DNA of 62,609 nt, taken from assembly GCF_001949145.1 (NCBI RefSeq), contig NW_019091766.1, forward strand, positions 5,978 through 68,586. The letters are read 5' to 3'. The stretch's first letter is position 1; each line of letters opens with the position of its first letter. Below the pieces are notes generated by a model. The model saw only the letters and a list, made by a program, of their open reading frames with translations, searched no databases and was not told the origin of the DNA. Source of the DNA: Acanthaster planci. Taxonomy: Eukaryota > Echinodermata > Asteroidea > Valvatida > Acanthasteridae. Of the stretch, positions 23,255 through 36,388 are shown in pieces. The translations under genes and the position numbers were made by a program.

Positions 23255-26200
23255 ATGGCGGACGTGAAGAAAGAACCTGCGACGACGCCAGCAAAAACCT
23301 ACGGAGATGTCCTTATAACGCTCGAAAATTGTGTCATTCCTCAAGAGAAATTGGCCCCCACCCCTTCTGTTCGAGATGGACTGGATTCAGAGACTGAGAT
23401 GAATCTACGAGTGCTAGGATGCGAGTTCATTCAGACGGCAGGAATCCTGTTGAGACTGCCGCAGGTGACGTGGTTTTGAATGCATGAGAAAGACGCGTGA
23501 CGGGCAGGCACAATACAAACTCGAACCCGGACGTGCCTGGCCCCACGCGTAGGGCCGTATTGGCTCCCTTACTTTTACAATCAGTCTCTTATCTGTCGTC
23601 ACAACAGCCCTACTTCAAAGTTCAAGGCATGTCTTTGAATTAAAGTTTAATGCCTGAAATCCAAACTACAGGATTGTCACATTTGAATCTAGGCCTAATC
23701 ATTTACAATACATGATTAGGCCTAGGCCTATTTACCATGCCTTTGGCATGTTCGGGTCATAGTTTTTAAGACTTAAAGTCTTAAGTATACTTTTATCAAT
23801 TCTGACCAGGAATGGGTTCTTGTTATTTATAGGCCTAATGCCCTTTTGCTTAGTCCATTGATTTTTATGTTGGTTGAATATTGTCCTACCACTTTCCCTG
23901 TTCTGAATGGCCGAATAAATAATAATATAGGCCTAAATTAATAAAATAAATGCCGAAATGAGAATGATTCGACAATTTTACTTACACCGGCGTATTCCTC
24001 AGAGTTTGGCCTTTTAAATGATTACCATAACGCTTTCCAAAACAGTATATTTTCTGATGTATGGCACCTTGAAAAACCTGGCCTGTGATATTTACATACT
24101 TACCATGGGTGGCGCCATTTTAAAAAAGAAAGCAGCGCTTCTTGCGTCGGATTTCAAGGCACCCGACAGGCGCTCTGGTATTCTGGTATCCAGTTCATAA
24201 GTGTGATGTCACTTCAGTTTAAACCACGCCCACTGCACAGCACATAGGTTTACATGCATTGATCGCTGTTTACATGGAACCATGGAACTGGAAGTTAACA
24301 TGTAACTTAAGTGATTGTCCAATGGGAACTTGCAAATCTTGGTGCGTCCACCTTTGTGACGAAGTCACTTACAAACCGGATAGGTTGTACCATACAAAAC
24401 CGGTTTCCGTCACATCTTGCGTGACAGACGAACAAGGAACCAGTGAAATTGAATTTAAATAGCACAAATATGCATGTCACTGCATCTTGCTCCACACACG
24501 TGCTGTGGGCATACTGTACTCTAGCAAAGTGCGCGCCACCCATGGTCAGCCTATAAATATCACAGGCCGCGTTTTTCAAGGCGCCGTACATCGGAAAATA
24601 TGGTTTTGGAAAGCTTTGGGGGGCTCATATAAAAGTCCAAACTCTGAGGAATACGTTGGTGTAAGTTAAATTGTCAAGTCATTCTTATTTCGGAAGATAT
24701 TAGGATTCAAAGTTTGTGACAATCCTGCAGTTTGGATTTCAGGCGTTCAAGACTTGCCTTGAAGTAGAGCCGTGGTGGTGACAGATGAGACAGATTGTAA
24801 AAGAGAGCCACTACAGCGTGTGGGGCAAGGACATGCCATGCAAGCCGGATGAACTCGGATATGCACGGCTATGATTGACCTCGTTAGACCTCGTGCACAC
24901 AATGGTCCCTGACAAAAAAGTCTAGGCCATGACTTTCTTACTGCAGTTTGTAACATGTGGAGGCCCAAGTGCGAAGGCCTAAGGCTAAACTAGTCACTTT
25001 TTTATAAAATTGTATTTGTTCTCAAGCATACAGACATGAATTCTAGTACTCCACCTCCTCGTTGTCCTTGTATCTTCATACAGGCTGATCTTAGCTTAGG
25101 AACTAACATGACTCGTGATATTGATTAAGGATAGACCTAAGTTGTTTGCTCATGTTTATGTCATAGACCCTAGGCCTACATCAGAAAACCTCCATCGTGT
25201 TCATCGTGATGAAGGCAGTTTGATGGGGGAAAAAGTGAAAACCAAGATTTTCAGGCACGTTTGTCTTTGAAGCAGTTCCAACTTGGCACTTACAGCTTTG
25301 TTTTTAATTTCCCGTTCTTGTGGCAGGTTGCCATGGCAACTGGTCAAGTTCTCTTCCAACGGTTTTACTATTCCAAGTCGTTTGTCAAGCACAACATGGA
25401 GGTAAGGCTATTTCTAGTAGTTCAGTTTTCCATCTTTGATTTTCATTAATTTTTGGAAATCGTGTAATCTATCAAAATCGTAACGGGAAACGGTACTTCA
25501 GTGGCCACTGGTTAGCATGTACATGTGTTTGAGTTCTACGAAAGAAATTCACTTTCCATTTTCTTGTGTGTTGTATCAGTGCACTGCACTCAAACTCTGT
25601 TCTCTTTTCTCCAGATAGTAGCAATGGCCTGCATTAACCTCGCCTCAAAAATTGAGGAAGCACCGCGTCGCATCCGTGATGTGATTAATGTATTCCACCA
25701 CATTCGGCAAAAGAGAAACAACAGGTAAGCCAAGAGAACAGGTGCGTTTGGGGGAAATTTTGTGAAAGCACGGTGTAAGTAGACTACTTTTTGTCACAAG
25801 TTGTCATGAAAGTGGAATAAGTTGAAGAATGTGGAAGAAAATGAAAAGTGAGTGGAATGAAGGAATGGTTGATGAGACAAGACGTGTCATGTGTTACAAG
25901 TTGATGTATGCAGTTGCCAATTTCATAAGGGGGGGGGGATTAGCATGTAAACTTGAATACATGTACACGTAGCTAAAGCATAAATGTTGAGGCCAGGGAC
26001 CCTGGGGTCAGTTATATGTGTTATTTCCCTTTTTAAAAGGTGTTACTCTGTCTTGTGAAAAAAAATGGTTCTCTTCTAATTTTTTTATCAAAGTCATTCT
26101 CTTTACAGACATTCCAAGTTTTGTTTGTTAGATTAAGTATTTTTTAGCAATGTGTTTAAATACTTTTGTGCTTTGATATTGTGGCATTTGGTTGTTATCA

Positions 26201-29200
26201 TTTCACTTCCAGAGCATTTTTGAAACCTTTAAAATGATTACCTTACCTTGTTGGTCAGAGTAAGAGGACATACTTCACTTTGGAGTCGCTTTCATTTTCA
26301 TTGAAGCATTTTAAATATAGTGATGACATTAACTGACTTGAAACGCTGTTCTCTTTCTGTCTACAATTTACAATTCATAACATTCGGTGTTGCGGTGAAT
26401 TCCATTACAAGTCATTTCACAAGTCCACCCATAAGCCCTCCCACAAGACAAGTCACAAATAATGGTGATCTGTGACAAAGGAGCGCTTTGACACATTTCA
26501 TCTGAAGAGCTTGTGACTGGAAATTGGAGGACTCGTGGTGGATTTGACCGCCGCACTGGTGACCCAAATGTAGGCTTTACCCTGATACCAGCTCATGCAC
26601 TTGTACAACTCAGCTTAGGACCCTGTGCTCAGGCTGTACATAACGCTCCTTTCTTCCTTCACTGTGGTTGTTTCCCACAGCGGACAACGCAGCCTGCCTG
26701 CCCATTGAGACACACAACGCCCGACTCGCTGCGGTCGTTAATCCCCCCATCCGGCCCGCCCGGCAAGGGGAAGCCACAGGCAAGGGTTGGGGGCATTGCA
26801 GGACGTTCAGACACACTCACTCTGGGACACTTGTCGCTGCCATCCACTGTGCCAGTGACCCCTCTGCCCCTTTCCCCCTCTTCTCAAAGAGTCCACTTGG
26901 CACCTGGCTTCGTTGTTGTATGTGGTAGTGCCCACGTCTGGGTTTTTTTCCTTGGACCTGATATGACCAGACCCTCCCCGGGTTTTACATTATTTTCATG
27001 CATGAAGTACCACTGCTCTGTGACAAGGGACAAGACTGCCTCAGGCCCACTTTCCCTTTAAAGGCCCTGTTGCACTGCTCCAATCTCTAAGATAATCCTG
27101 CATTTCTCTGAGGCTCTGAAAAAGTAGAATCATGCTCCGGATATGAGCATGGTAGGCAACAAATGACATGCATGACGACCTTTAGAGGGAAAAATAGTGG
27201 GATTGCGAGTCTGAAAGTCGTACTGAGAATCGATTCTCTTCCCCCGTTTTTCATGAAAACATTTGATTCCTCGAGGCATTTTTGCTGTCAATAAAGATTC
27301 AAAGATTTACCAGGCAACCTTAAGTAATTTTTTGTTGAGGTCAAAACATTTTATTTCAACAACACAGCAAGAATGCTTTTGTTCTGTTTTTTTGTCTAAT
27401 AGTTTGGACTGGGTTTTGTTTTGAGATAAAGTTTTTTGCTTGTGTTGGGATAAGAGATGCTGCTGGGGGAAAAAACACAGAACCATTCTGCCCAACAATT
27501 CACTGTTCACTGTTCTTGTGAAATTGATGGTCCAAATGCCACGATATCGCATATTTATCCCCCTGTGAAATATCGCACGTATTTGAAACAGAGGTGCAAG
27601 AGCCCAGAAACGCAAAATTTCTTCCCTGCTGCAGGACGATTGAGCCCATGGTCCTAGACCAGAAGTACCTGAATATGAAAAACCAGGTCATCAAGGCAGA
27701 ACGCCGGGTCCTGAAGGAGCTGGGCTTCTGTGTCCACGTCAAGCACCCGCACAAGGTTGGTATCTTTCCTCAAGACACCCTCGGGTGTCCCGTTTCACCC
27801 AGGCAAATGACATGAATGTGAGTTACTGCTCCGTGACTTTCTTCCTTGTAACACTTTACCTTCATTCGAGTTAATGTCTTAATTTCTTTTCCAGCATTGT
27901 TTAGCCAGAGTGATGTGTGAATTTGTCGCAATATTCCCCTTTCACAGGTCTAGAAGGTTTGCAACACGGATTCCATGCTGCACTGAAAGAAATTTTAATT
28001 TTATGGTGGGGGAATGTATTTTTTTAGTAACCTTCCTAAAATAAGCACCATCGTATGCAGCCCTGTTGTGAAGGTGTTTCCCTTTGTGTATTTCGTTGCA
28101 GAAGACAATGATGCCAAGAACTTCTCTTAGCATCATTGGGATTGCCAAACTTTGCCTAGTCAAGAGATTTTGCTGAAACAGGAAGTGACACCGTACATGG
28201 CGAAATTTTGCCAGAAGAAGTACCACTTTTCTTTGGTGTTTTAAAGATTTTCCGCAAAATCATTTAGCTTTGGGACTAGAAGAAAGCCTCAAGTAAAAAT
28301 GACATTCATCGTGAAAAATTCAAATGTTATGTTCCTCTTGCTAAAAATACTTAAAATACTGTTGCGCTGTATCACCTAGTTTGTTCCAGGAGTCGCAGAT
28401 AGTGATGAACATGGAAACATCTCACTAACAATTATATTCCCTTGAAGCAGGTTTTTTTTTTTTTTAACCAGGTTGTGGTGCCTCGTCCGTGGGCCTCGGA
28501 GAGAAGGGTCGATCTTGTTCATTGTAGGGTTGCTCGAGATCAGTTGCTAGCGCTAACCATTATTTTGGTCTTGTCTCTTTCGCACCGGTGTTGCGATTGC
28601 AGATGATTGTGACTTACCTGCAAGTGCTGGAGTGCGAACGCAACTCGCAACTTGTGCAGACCGCCTGGTAAGTTCCATCGGTAGGGGTTTGCTGGCGGTA
28701 GGCGCGTGCACCGTGTTTGTTTGCCGTCGTTTGGGGAATGAAGTTGGATGATTTAAGGCCTCTTGTATGAGGAGATCTGGCTTTTACCAGCACCTCTCTT
28801 TTTTTTTTTATTTCAATTTGAAAAACTAAAAGTTGCAGCTTATCCCAAGCTAATTGAAGGGATCATTTGATGCAAAAGCTGCGTTGTGTCACTGAGTCGC
28901 TGAGCGAGTCAAAAGGCCTCCAATTGGACCTAAAGGAAACTGCATCAAAGGCGGTGCACAGGGTCTATCTTTCAAATCACGGTTTCAGTGTATATAAAAG
29001 CATGGATGAGCACGTTTTGAAGACTACCCGTGTGATAAATATCTCGCAAGTAGCTCTCTCTGTGTGAGAAGTTTTTGGATGCATCGCAGAATTTGTCCAC
29101 TCGCTCCCAGGAATTGCCAGTAGTAGATCTAAAAAAAAAAAGATTGCACCTTTCTGAACATACGGGAAGATGCTGTGGCCTGTACTCTGTGGGAGGTCGT

Positions 29201-32200
29201 CACAATTCCTATTGAGCCCTACAGTCAGTCACTGCATGTGGTACTGATCGGGTAAAATGGGCATGGCATGTCAATCCAGGGACACTCCGTTGATCGAATT
29301 TGGATCCCACTGACCGAATGGGCCACATCCCAAGTGAATGAGCGAAGCGCATGTATTTGCGAGATGTCGAAGTTGACCACCGTTGTTTTTCTTTTGTCCC
29401 TATCATAACCTGCAATCGTTTTTATCTCCTCCCTACAGAAAGGTACCTAGGGGTAAGTAGCACTAATAGGGAAGTAGCCGGCTGACATGTCCGAGGAAGA
29501 CTCGACGGTCAGCGGCTTCATCCGCCCTTCCATCCAACTGTCCATCCGTCCGTCTGTCCATCCGAACGGCTGGCCATCTTCCCCCTCGAAGTGGCTCAGT
29601 GTTTTTGTGTCGGAGGGACGTCCAGAAATCCAGCCTGCTCCTGTCACACCCCATGTTCAGCCCAGCCTCTCAGCGATCACTGCATTAATCTGTCCAGTTG
29701 GGGACCCTTAGAGTTCTGGACACTTTCGTCGCTTGTGCCATGCGAGGAGCTCAGTGTCGGCTCGTCTGCCAGCTTGTTGATACATCTAGAGTAGAAGGAG
29801 GTTTTCCAAAGGGGAAAGCACTAGTGCAATATCTAGATATGATTCTGTTTCACGATCAGTTCTATCAATTTCTTCACTTTCTTTATTTTCCAAATATCCG
29901 ATGCTGAATCCGGCCTCTTAGTTAATTAGCACCAAAAGTCACACATTCTGTAGGCCTAGCTGTAATACACACTTTAATATACATTTTTTTTCAAACTCAG
30001 AGTTCCAATTTGAAACAATTACCTACCCATAAATCAGAAGATAATTTACAAACGTTCACTGCACTCTTTTTCAACTGATTTGCTGTCGTATTTAAAAGAC
30101 CAAGTCCTTGGGTGCTTGTATAATTAATTTGTTAGATCAGGTCAGAATTCCATGAGTTTTGTTGCAGGTATTTATTGAGTTCTTAATGATTACTGTGTAC
30201 TTTTCTATATTTTTGAGATCTTTCTCTTGTTACCAGACAGAGTACTCGATTTTGTAATGAGTATCTTTGTCAGTTCTCTTCCTGAAGGTTGTTAGCTCTC
30301 TACTCTCCAGCTCCGTAAAGTCGGATGAGGTCTTAAATCTTGTGAGGCTGTGCTTGGAGAGACTACTGTGACAACCATTCTCCCTCACCGTGTACAGGGA
30401 AGAAAAAAAAAGACACCCCTATTTACACAGTCCTCGAAGACTGACTGTTCAAAGGACCTTCCAGTGAGACTCTTGGACTGGCGGATTGTGGACAACGCCT
30501 CACAAAGCTTTGCCCAGGAAATGTCTGCGAGGCCAGACAGGTTTGAAATATTTGATACATGTGAAAAGAAAGTCGGTGTGCCCCCAGTAGGCTTAGAGAG
30601 GGCGAGAATCTCTAGAGACCACGTGTAGCATGGGAGCAATCTAAAAACGGTAACATTAGTTAGAGAACTTCTCAGGAGCCCAAGAAGAAACTCAGATAAA
30701 ACCACCAGAACACAGCCAGCACCAATTACCGGCTTGAATTTGCAAAGAATGAAACCCCTGGCCATTGTGATGTGTAGCCGAGTTGATCTGATCCGTGTTG
30801 CCGTTTTTATACCCGTGGAATTTCATACTGAGGAACTGATAGCGCATGCTCAATTCCCCAATCTTCCCTTACGTGCTTTAAGCAGGGACAGAGGAAATCA
30901 ATACGTGTACAGATATGCACAAACAGCTTATCCTTGGATAGTTTGATTCTGTCCGAGACTTTCAATTGCAGTGGTGAAGAGGGAGGTCAGCCAACCTGTA
31001 GCAGGTGGACGGATGCAATCTTTTGATGGATTCTACCAGCTCGGAACTCCTCATGAACAGTGCCGTCCGCAGGACCCCAAAAAAGGGAGCGGCGAAAGAT
31101 GGCGTGCTCGGATTTGATGAGAATCTATTTGCAACATCCCTGGAATCTACAATTAATGTCTGAAAATGGCTTGAGGATTACAACTGCGCCTGTGATCGAC
31201 CGTGCTGTGAACAACCGTTAGTTTGTGGTCAAACGCATTTGTAGCGTGAAACCTCTCACACAAGGGAAGAATGCACAGTTGAACAAGAAGGAACTTGAGG
31301 TTGCCATGATAATAAACAAAGTTAAAAGGATTGTGCAGGATACTTCAGGGGTGAAAAACTCAAGGTGGCCCTTGTTCAATTATGCATTTTTCCCTAGATG
31401 TCCGTCATTGTATCTGAGTAGAATTTCACTTTTTGGTTTGCGTGTCAAGCAGAAATCCACCATGGGTAAACCATTGAATCATGATTTGCATTTATCTATC
31501 AGTTGAAAACAGAAATATGCGCTTAGTCTCTGTTGATCAAATTCAGATACGAGATCAGAGACCCAATCAAGAAGGCTTTGATTTTGCAGACAAGACAAAA
31601 CGCCTACTCACTATCAGCATTGTGAAGAAACCGTGCCCAATTCAACAGTGTGAAATTGTGGAATGTCACAATCTAAGGAAAGCCGACCGTAGCCAAGGTG
31701 AGGTCCTATGCAAATATGGCTTACACTTGTACGCAGTTCGACGGGAAGTGGCTGTGTCCATTACCACTGTCTCGTGCGTGATTTCAAGCTGCAGCCGCGT
31801 ATTTAAGACAAGACCCACAATAAGTTTTCATTGCTGTGAAAACCTTGCTTAGCATTAAGTTAACTAGCCTAAACTGTTTTCTCTATTTTTTGTGAGTGGT
31901 TCTTAGCTGAAAAATGTGCCAGCACCTATACTTTCTGTCAAGCAGCTCTGTAAAATTTGGTTCAGGTCTTTTTTTTTTTTTTTTTTTTGGTGCCGATGTG
32001 AACACCCAACCAGAATTTACCGCCGGTGGAATTTTGTTGGATTCAGACAGATTTATACAATAGTTAAAGCTGAGGCGAGTATAATTGATGTATGTAGCGC
32101 AAGTAGTTAGGTTGAATGCAAGCTGCTAACGAGTCAATAGGAAGAAGTAAACCACCACCAATTTCCCCGAACTTGCTGGCCAAAAGACAAACGCTGAGAA

Positions 32201-35200
32201 ACTGTCGGCCTAAGAGGTGTGGCACATTGACTCTAGGAAAAGCTGCAGGCCACTTGGAACCTCGGGGCAAAAGAAGGAACTGGACTGATTGACAGTGACA
32301 AGTTGTCACTGCAGTGGACTGTGGCTTGAGCATGGGATTGAGTGACGAGCAGTGGGGACTTGGACAGAGACGGTAAAATGGACAATTTGGGTATGGATGG
32401 AAGGTCAGTATGTAGGATTTTAGCCTCGGAGGAGTAGAATTTTTCAGTTGTTGGAGGTTATTGAAATCATTTACATGTATGTAATCATTGATACGAATTG
32501 ACAAATGGACGTGGAAAAATATGTAAGATTTGAAAGTGGTTTGTTCGGGTTGATATCAGGACGTTTTCATGGGCACCTACAGAATCTCTTTATGTCGAAT
32601 TTGAAATTTTGTTTTGCTGCCTGATGAAATTTTTCAGTTCACCAGTCTTAAAATTTTGCCCGTCTCCGAGATGAGGTACCGCGGAAGAATGATACGATTG
32701 GTTCTCTGATGTGTACTTAATGGTTGAGTTGTGACAGAATTCCACGGGTGTTACCACTGCCGCCGTTTTGTTTTCAGGAACTACATGAACGACAGTCTAC
32801 GCACCGATGTGTTCGTGAGGTTCATGCCCGAGACCATTGCTTGTGCCTGCATCTTCCTGTCAGCCAGGCAACTCAACGTAAGTCGGGGGGGGGGGGTTCA
32901 GGGGGATACTTGGGCAGTTTCTGCAGAATATTTGCATTCCTGTTATTTGAAAGTGGTCTGTTTACAGCCAAACTGAGCGGGTGTGTTCACCCTTATGGTA
33001 ATGAAAGGAGGGGTGTGAACAGTCATTTCATGGCTACGGACACCTGGCTTTGTCACCTACTTGATTACCTTTATGTACATGTAAGTGGATTTGTACAGTT
33101 CAGAACAGTGCTTGAGCAGAGGCTAGACCAGAGTTCCTGGGGTATGGTTAATTTCCCATTAGTGGGAAAGGTGTAATGTGCTTTTCCTGCTGCGTGGTAG
33201 TTGCATGGTTTTGCACCATGCCAGGTGCTACAGATTGACCTCTTCACGGCGGGATTATTTTGACCGTGACTGCTGGGCTGTGGTATGCCCTGAATGGAGG
33301 ACTTTGTCCATCAGCAGGCCCCATTGAACCAGCAGCTGCATGGTGAATAGACTGTATGTGCGGTGTGCACTAATCCTCACACAACGGTGCGGTAGTAGCA
33401 GTCCTCTGTAGCGAAGGGGTTAATGGAGAAAGATCTTTACGCAGAACTAGGTGGATTAGACCCACTGTCCTGACGAATATCTTGCGCCGTTTTCCTGCCA
33501 ACAGGTGGTTCTGCCCAACAACCCTCCGTGGTACGGGCTCCTCGGGACCGATGAGGCCGAAGTGAAAGAAATAGCACTGATGATCCTCCGACTTTACGCC
33601 AGACCAAAGGTGAGACAATAAAAAACTCAGCATCGTGACACCTCGTCTCCAAAGTCACTCGGCTGTGGCTGGTGATAACAACTGTATCCGTGGGAAATGT
33701 GTGAAAACGGCTAGTTCGAGTTTTACGTAGGAATAAGCTTTTTGAGAGTTAAATTTGAATAAAATCTGGTACACTGAGTTATCTGATTGCACAAAAAACA
33801 TAATTCGAATTGCCCAGACTAAAGACCATGTTGCTATACCTCGTGATTCGGGGCAAACTTTTGCATAGTGACCACCATCTCTGGAATGGACTGGTTCCTT
33901 TGTGCCCTTCATGTCCATTGAGAATAGTGTACTGTTGCAATTCTTCTCTTAATTGAAGCACAAGCTTGCCCGAATCACAAAGGTATAGCAACAGTGGTTT
34001 TAGTATGGAGAAGTCAAGTTGTTATGTTCACGTGAATTTAAAGAACTCGGTGTACCAGATTTGGGTCAAAGTTAACTTCCAAAAGGCTTCTTGGCTTTAA
34101 TCAGCCTGGACAAAAAAGATGTAATACATGTATACTACTTTTCCCGAGAAACTCCAGTGCACTTTCCATAATCTTGCACTGCTGAATTACATGTGTAGTA
34201 AATAACTTCCTTTTTCTCTGTCTGCAGAAAACCTATGAAGAGCTGGACAGGGTTGTGGAACGGTGCCGCCTGGCCATGCAGGAGGCCAAATTTGCCAAGT
34301 TAAAGGGGCAGTCGGAGGTCAACAACGCAGCCGGCACGCCGAACAACTTCTCTCCTCACTCTTCCAGACAAGGTAGGGCTCCCCTCCCCCCCAAAAACCT
34401 CATCAACCCTCTAAACTGCCAGGTAGTTTCCCCCCCCCCAAAAAAAAAAACTGAAGCAGATGTCTGCCAAATACAGTCGAACCTCGTTAATAAAGCGGTC
34501 CATTGGATTTCGCAGCTGACCCTGTTATTTCTGGAACCTTGTATTATGGGGACTGAAAACGAAAGATTGGGACATAAAAGCAGGATTTTGTATAAACAGT
34601 ACTCTTGTTTAACAAGGTTTGACTGTTCACCGTATGCGGCAGTCAATTTTTGTGCTGTCGAAAGCACCTGCAAGCTTCGTTCCACATCAAGTCAGCCGGG
34701 TGGTTTTGCTCAGTAACAGTCTCCGGCGTGTCGTGTGTGGAAAAGGAAAAGTTTCGTGTGTTTTGAACGCTGGTCCCTGGCAATTTTCGCTGTTGTCACA
34801 GATCATCCTTTGAATCCATGAAACACACATCATACTCGCTCCACCCTCCTTTCTTTTCCTTTCCCTTCCTTTCGTTTTTTGCGACAAGTCTCTCAGAATT
34901 TAAAGTGAACATCCCAGTGGTCGTCCGAGGTCCAAGCTACATTCTTGTGCAGTCTGAGAATTGTTCAGTTTTTATTTTTGCGTTCGTTCAAGTTGGAAGG
35001 TGCTTGAGAGGCAGAATCGGAGACAGAGGCAGATACATGTACAGAATATACACAAGAAGCTGTCGGCTGTTATAACAGGATTTTGGAACTTTTGAAATTT
35101 TCTTACCATTCGGCTTGTGAAAAAATCGCCATTTTTTGCCCTGCTGGTAGGTCTCGAATATCAAATAAGGTCACTCTTCCACAGAAACTTTGCACCTCGC

Positions 35201-36388
35201 CCCATTCCTGTAAGTCACCATCACGTCATACACTCATAGTCCATGCTCATGTGAAATCAGCGTTGGCCACAATTCCAAGAAAAATGTTAAGAGCCAATTT
35301 TTGTGTTTGTGTACCTTCAACCTTTAGCCTCACCAAAGGTGAGTGCGGACTCGCCTGGCCTTCCTAACTCCTACAATCCCCACCGCCTGAAGGAGGAGCC
35401 AGCATCAGGAGGCAGCGGCCAGAGCAGGTAAGGTGCCTCCCCCTCTCTGGTGGGACTAGAAGCTACCAGGAGGCTCCTGCCTTTAGGTTCTGCCCCGTCA
35501 TCGGTCCTTTTGATCCTCCCTCATTTGCAACCACTCCCTCGACCCCCAAAAAGAGAAGGAAATATTGAAATTTAGTAAATGTGTTTATATGAATCCAAGT
35601 TTCTGTTTACGAGCATCCATAAATGTTTTGCGAGCCGTCAAGTGCTCAGTACAAGCATGACAATGCAATTTTTTCCGTAAGAAAATGCGAACACGTGTAT
35701 TGTTTTCCTAACTGCTTGTATGATTGGCCTGTTCTACAGTAGTTACGTCAATTCGTATCCTGTCTGAAGTGCTGAAAAGAGTTTTACTGTTTTTGTTTGA
35801 TGGTAGTAACAGGCTGTTTTGGTCTGTTTTTTTTATTGTAGCCACAAAGAACGCAATGGCAAAGTGGCCCGTCGTTCCAAGACCCGCACCTCCAATAGTC
35901 GCAGCCACTCCAAGAGTCCTCGGCGGGGAGGGCATGGCCGCAGCCGGTCCCACTCCTCACGCAGCCGCAGTAGCAGTGGCAGCCGTAGCCCTAGCCGCTC
36001 CCCGCACAATGACAAGCACTACGGTAGCCACGCCGGTGGCAAGCACCACAAGAAGAAAGACGAGCACAAGCGGAGCCGGCGAGATCGCGACCGGGAACGG
36101 GACCGCGACCACGACCGGGAGCACGACCGCAAGTATGCCAAGGCCAAGTCGCGGTCGCGCAAGCGTAAGCACAGCCGGTCGTCATCACGGGATAACAGCC
36201 GGAGCCGCTCACGCAGCCGCTCGCCGATACGGCGTGACAAGTACGACTACAAGGACAGCCCTGGCCGGAACTCCGGGAGCAAGTCGAAGCAGCGACGACA
36301 GCGATCACACTCCAGGGAGCGTTCACGGAAAGGTGGAAAGAGGGATTCCGGTGGCCACAGTCGGTCGCGAGACCGGAGGCGGAGGTGA
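23255..36388 (+). CDS. CCNL1: Cyclin L (RS-domain cyclin)
   Basis: Cyclin L pairs with CDK11-type kinases in nuclear speckles and regulates transcription and pre-mRNA splicing. Ten exons join in frame to 525 aa: 23255-23464, 25327-25401, 25615-25724, 27635-27755, 28603-28667, 32778-32877, 33505-33609, 34228-34372, 35328-35427 and 35842-36388 (TGA). The cyclin box spans about residues 55-270, with [76 protein letters not shown] and the second fold's NPPWYGLLG. The last exon codes an RS domain of about 180 residues rich in RS, RD, RE and SRSRSRS runs. The start ATG lies in CAAAATGGCGG, a YY1-like initiator context. Vertebrates have two copies, CCNL1 and CCNL2; the local gene order matches CCNL2. 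An ATTAAA lies 109 bases after the stop. Identification is secure. Confidence 0.97.
23505..24870. repeat. Large inverted repeat (foldback) in cyclin L intron 1
   Basis: The left arm (about 23505-24130) and right arm (about 24515-24870) are reverse complements over several hundred bases with scattered differences. Matching blocks include GCCTGAAATCCAAACT with ACAGGATTGTCAC, ACTTACACC with CGTATTCCTCAGAGTTTGG, GGCCTGTGATATTTA, and ACCATGGGTGGCGC. The left arm carries an extra block of about 250 bases rich in TAGGCCTA (23690-23940). It may be a transposon with long inverted ends; no coding capacity is seen. Confidence 0.75.
26385..26560 (+). repeat. Diverged copy of the hAT-type MITE family
   Basis: It shares ACAAGTCACAA, TGACAAAGGA, TTTCATCTGAAGAGC and TTGTGACTGGA with the intact element at 56029-56364 in the same order. 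It lies in cyclin L intron 3. Confidence 0.45.
33239..33419 (+). mobile_element. 181-bp TTAA-flanked MITE, copy 1
   Basis: The element matches 48671-48851 over its whole 181-bp length with few differences. Its right end GCGAAGGGG is followed by TTAA (33420-33423); its left flank is TTGA, probably a mutated TTAA. It lies in cyclin L intron 6. TTAA target sites and ends starting CC point to a piggyBac-type origin. Confidence 0.75.
34474..34625. mobile_element. Pogo/Tigger-like MITE, 152 bp
   Basis: Inverted ends CAGTCGAACCTCGTTAAT and TAACAAGGTTTGACTG; the left flank is TA and the right TT, a mutated target duplication. The ends are the CAGTCGAACCTCGTTA type familiar from Tigger-related elements. 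It lies in cyclin L intron 8. Confidence 0.6.

Noticed and set aside
26513-27061. 182-codon plus-strand frame in cyclin L intron 3
   Set aside because: It has Pro/Ser/Thr-rich random-like composition, overlaps a MITE remnant, and would conflict with the clean splice from 25724 to 27635.
29447-29907. Overlapping open frames on both strands in cyclin L intron 5
   Set aside because: The plus strand carries CCATCCGTCCGTCTGTCC-type simple sequence; no acceptor/donor pair in phase with cyclin L was found, so a coding or poison exon is not supported.
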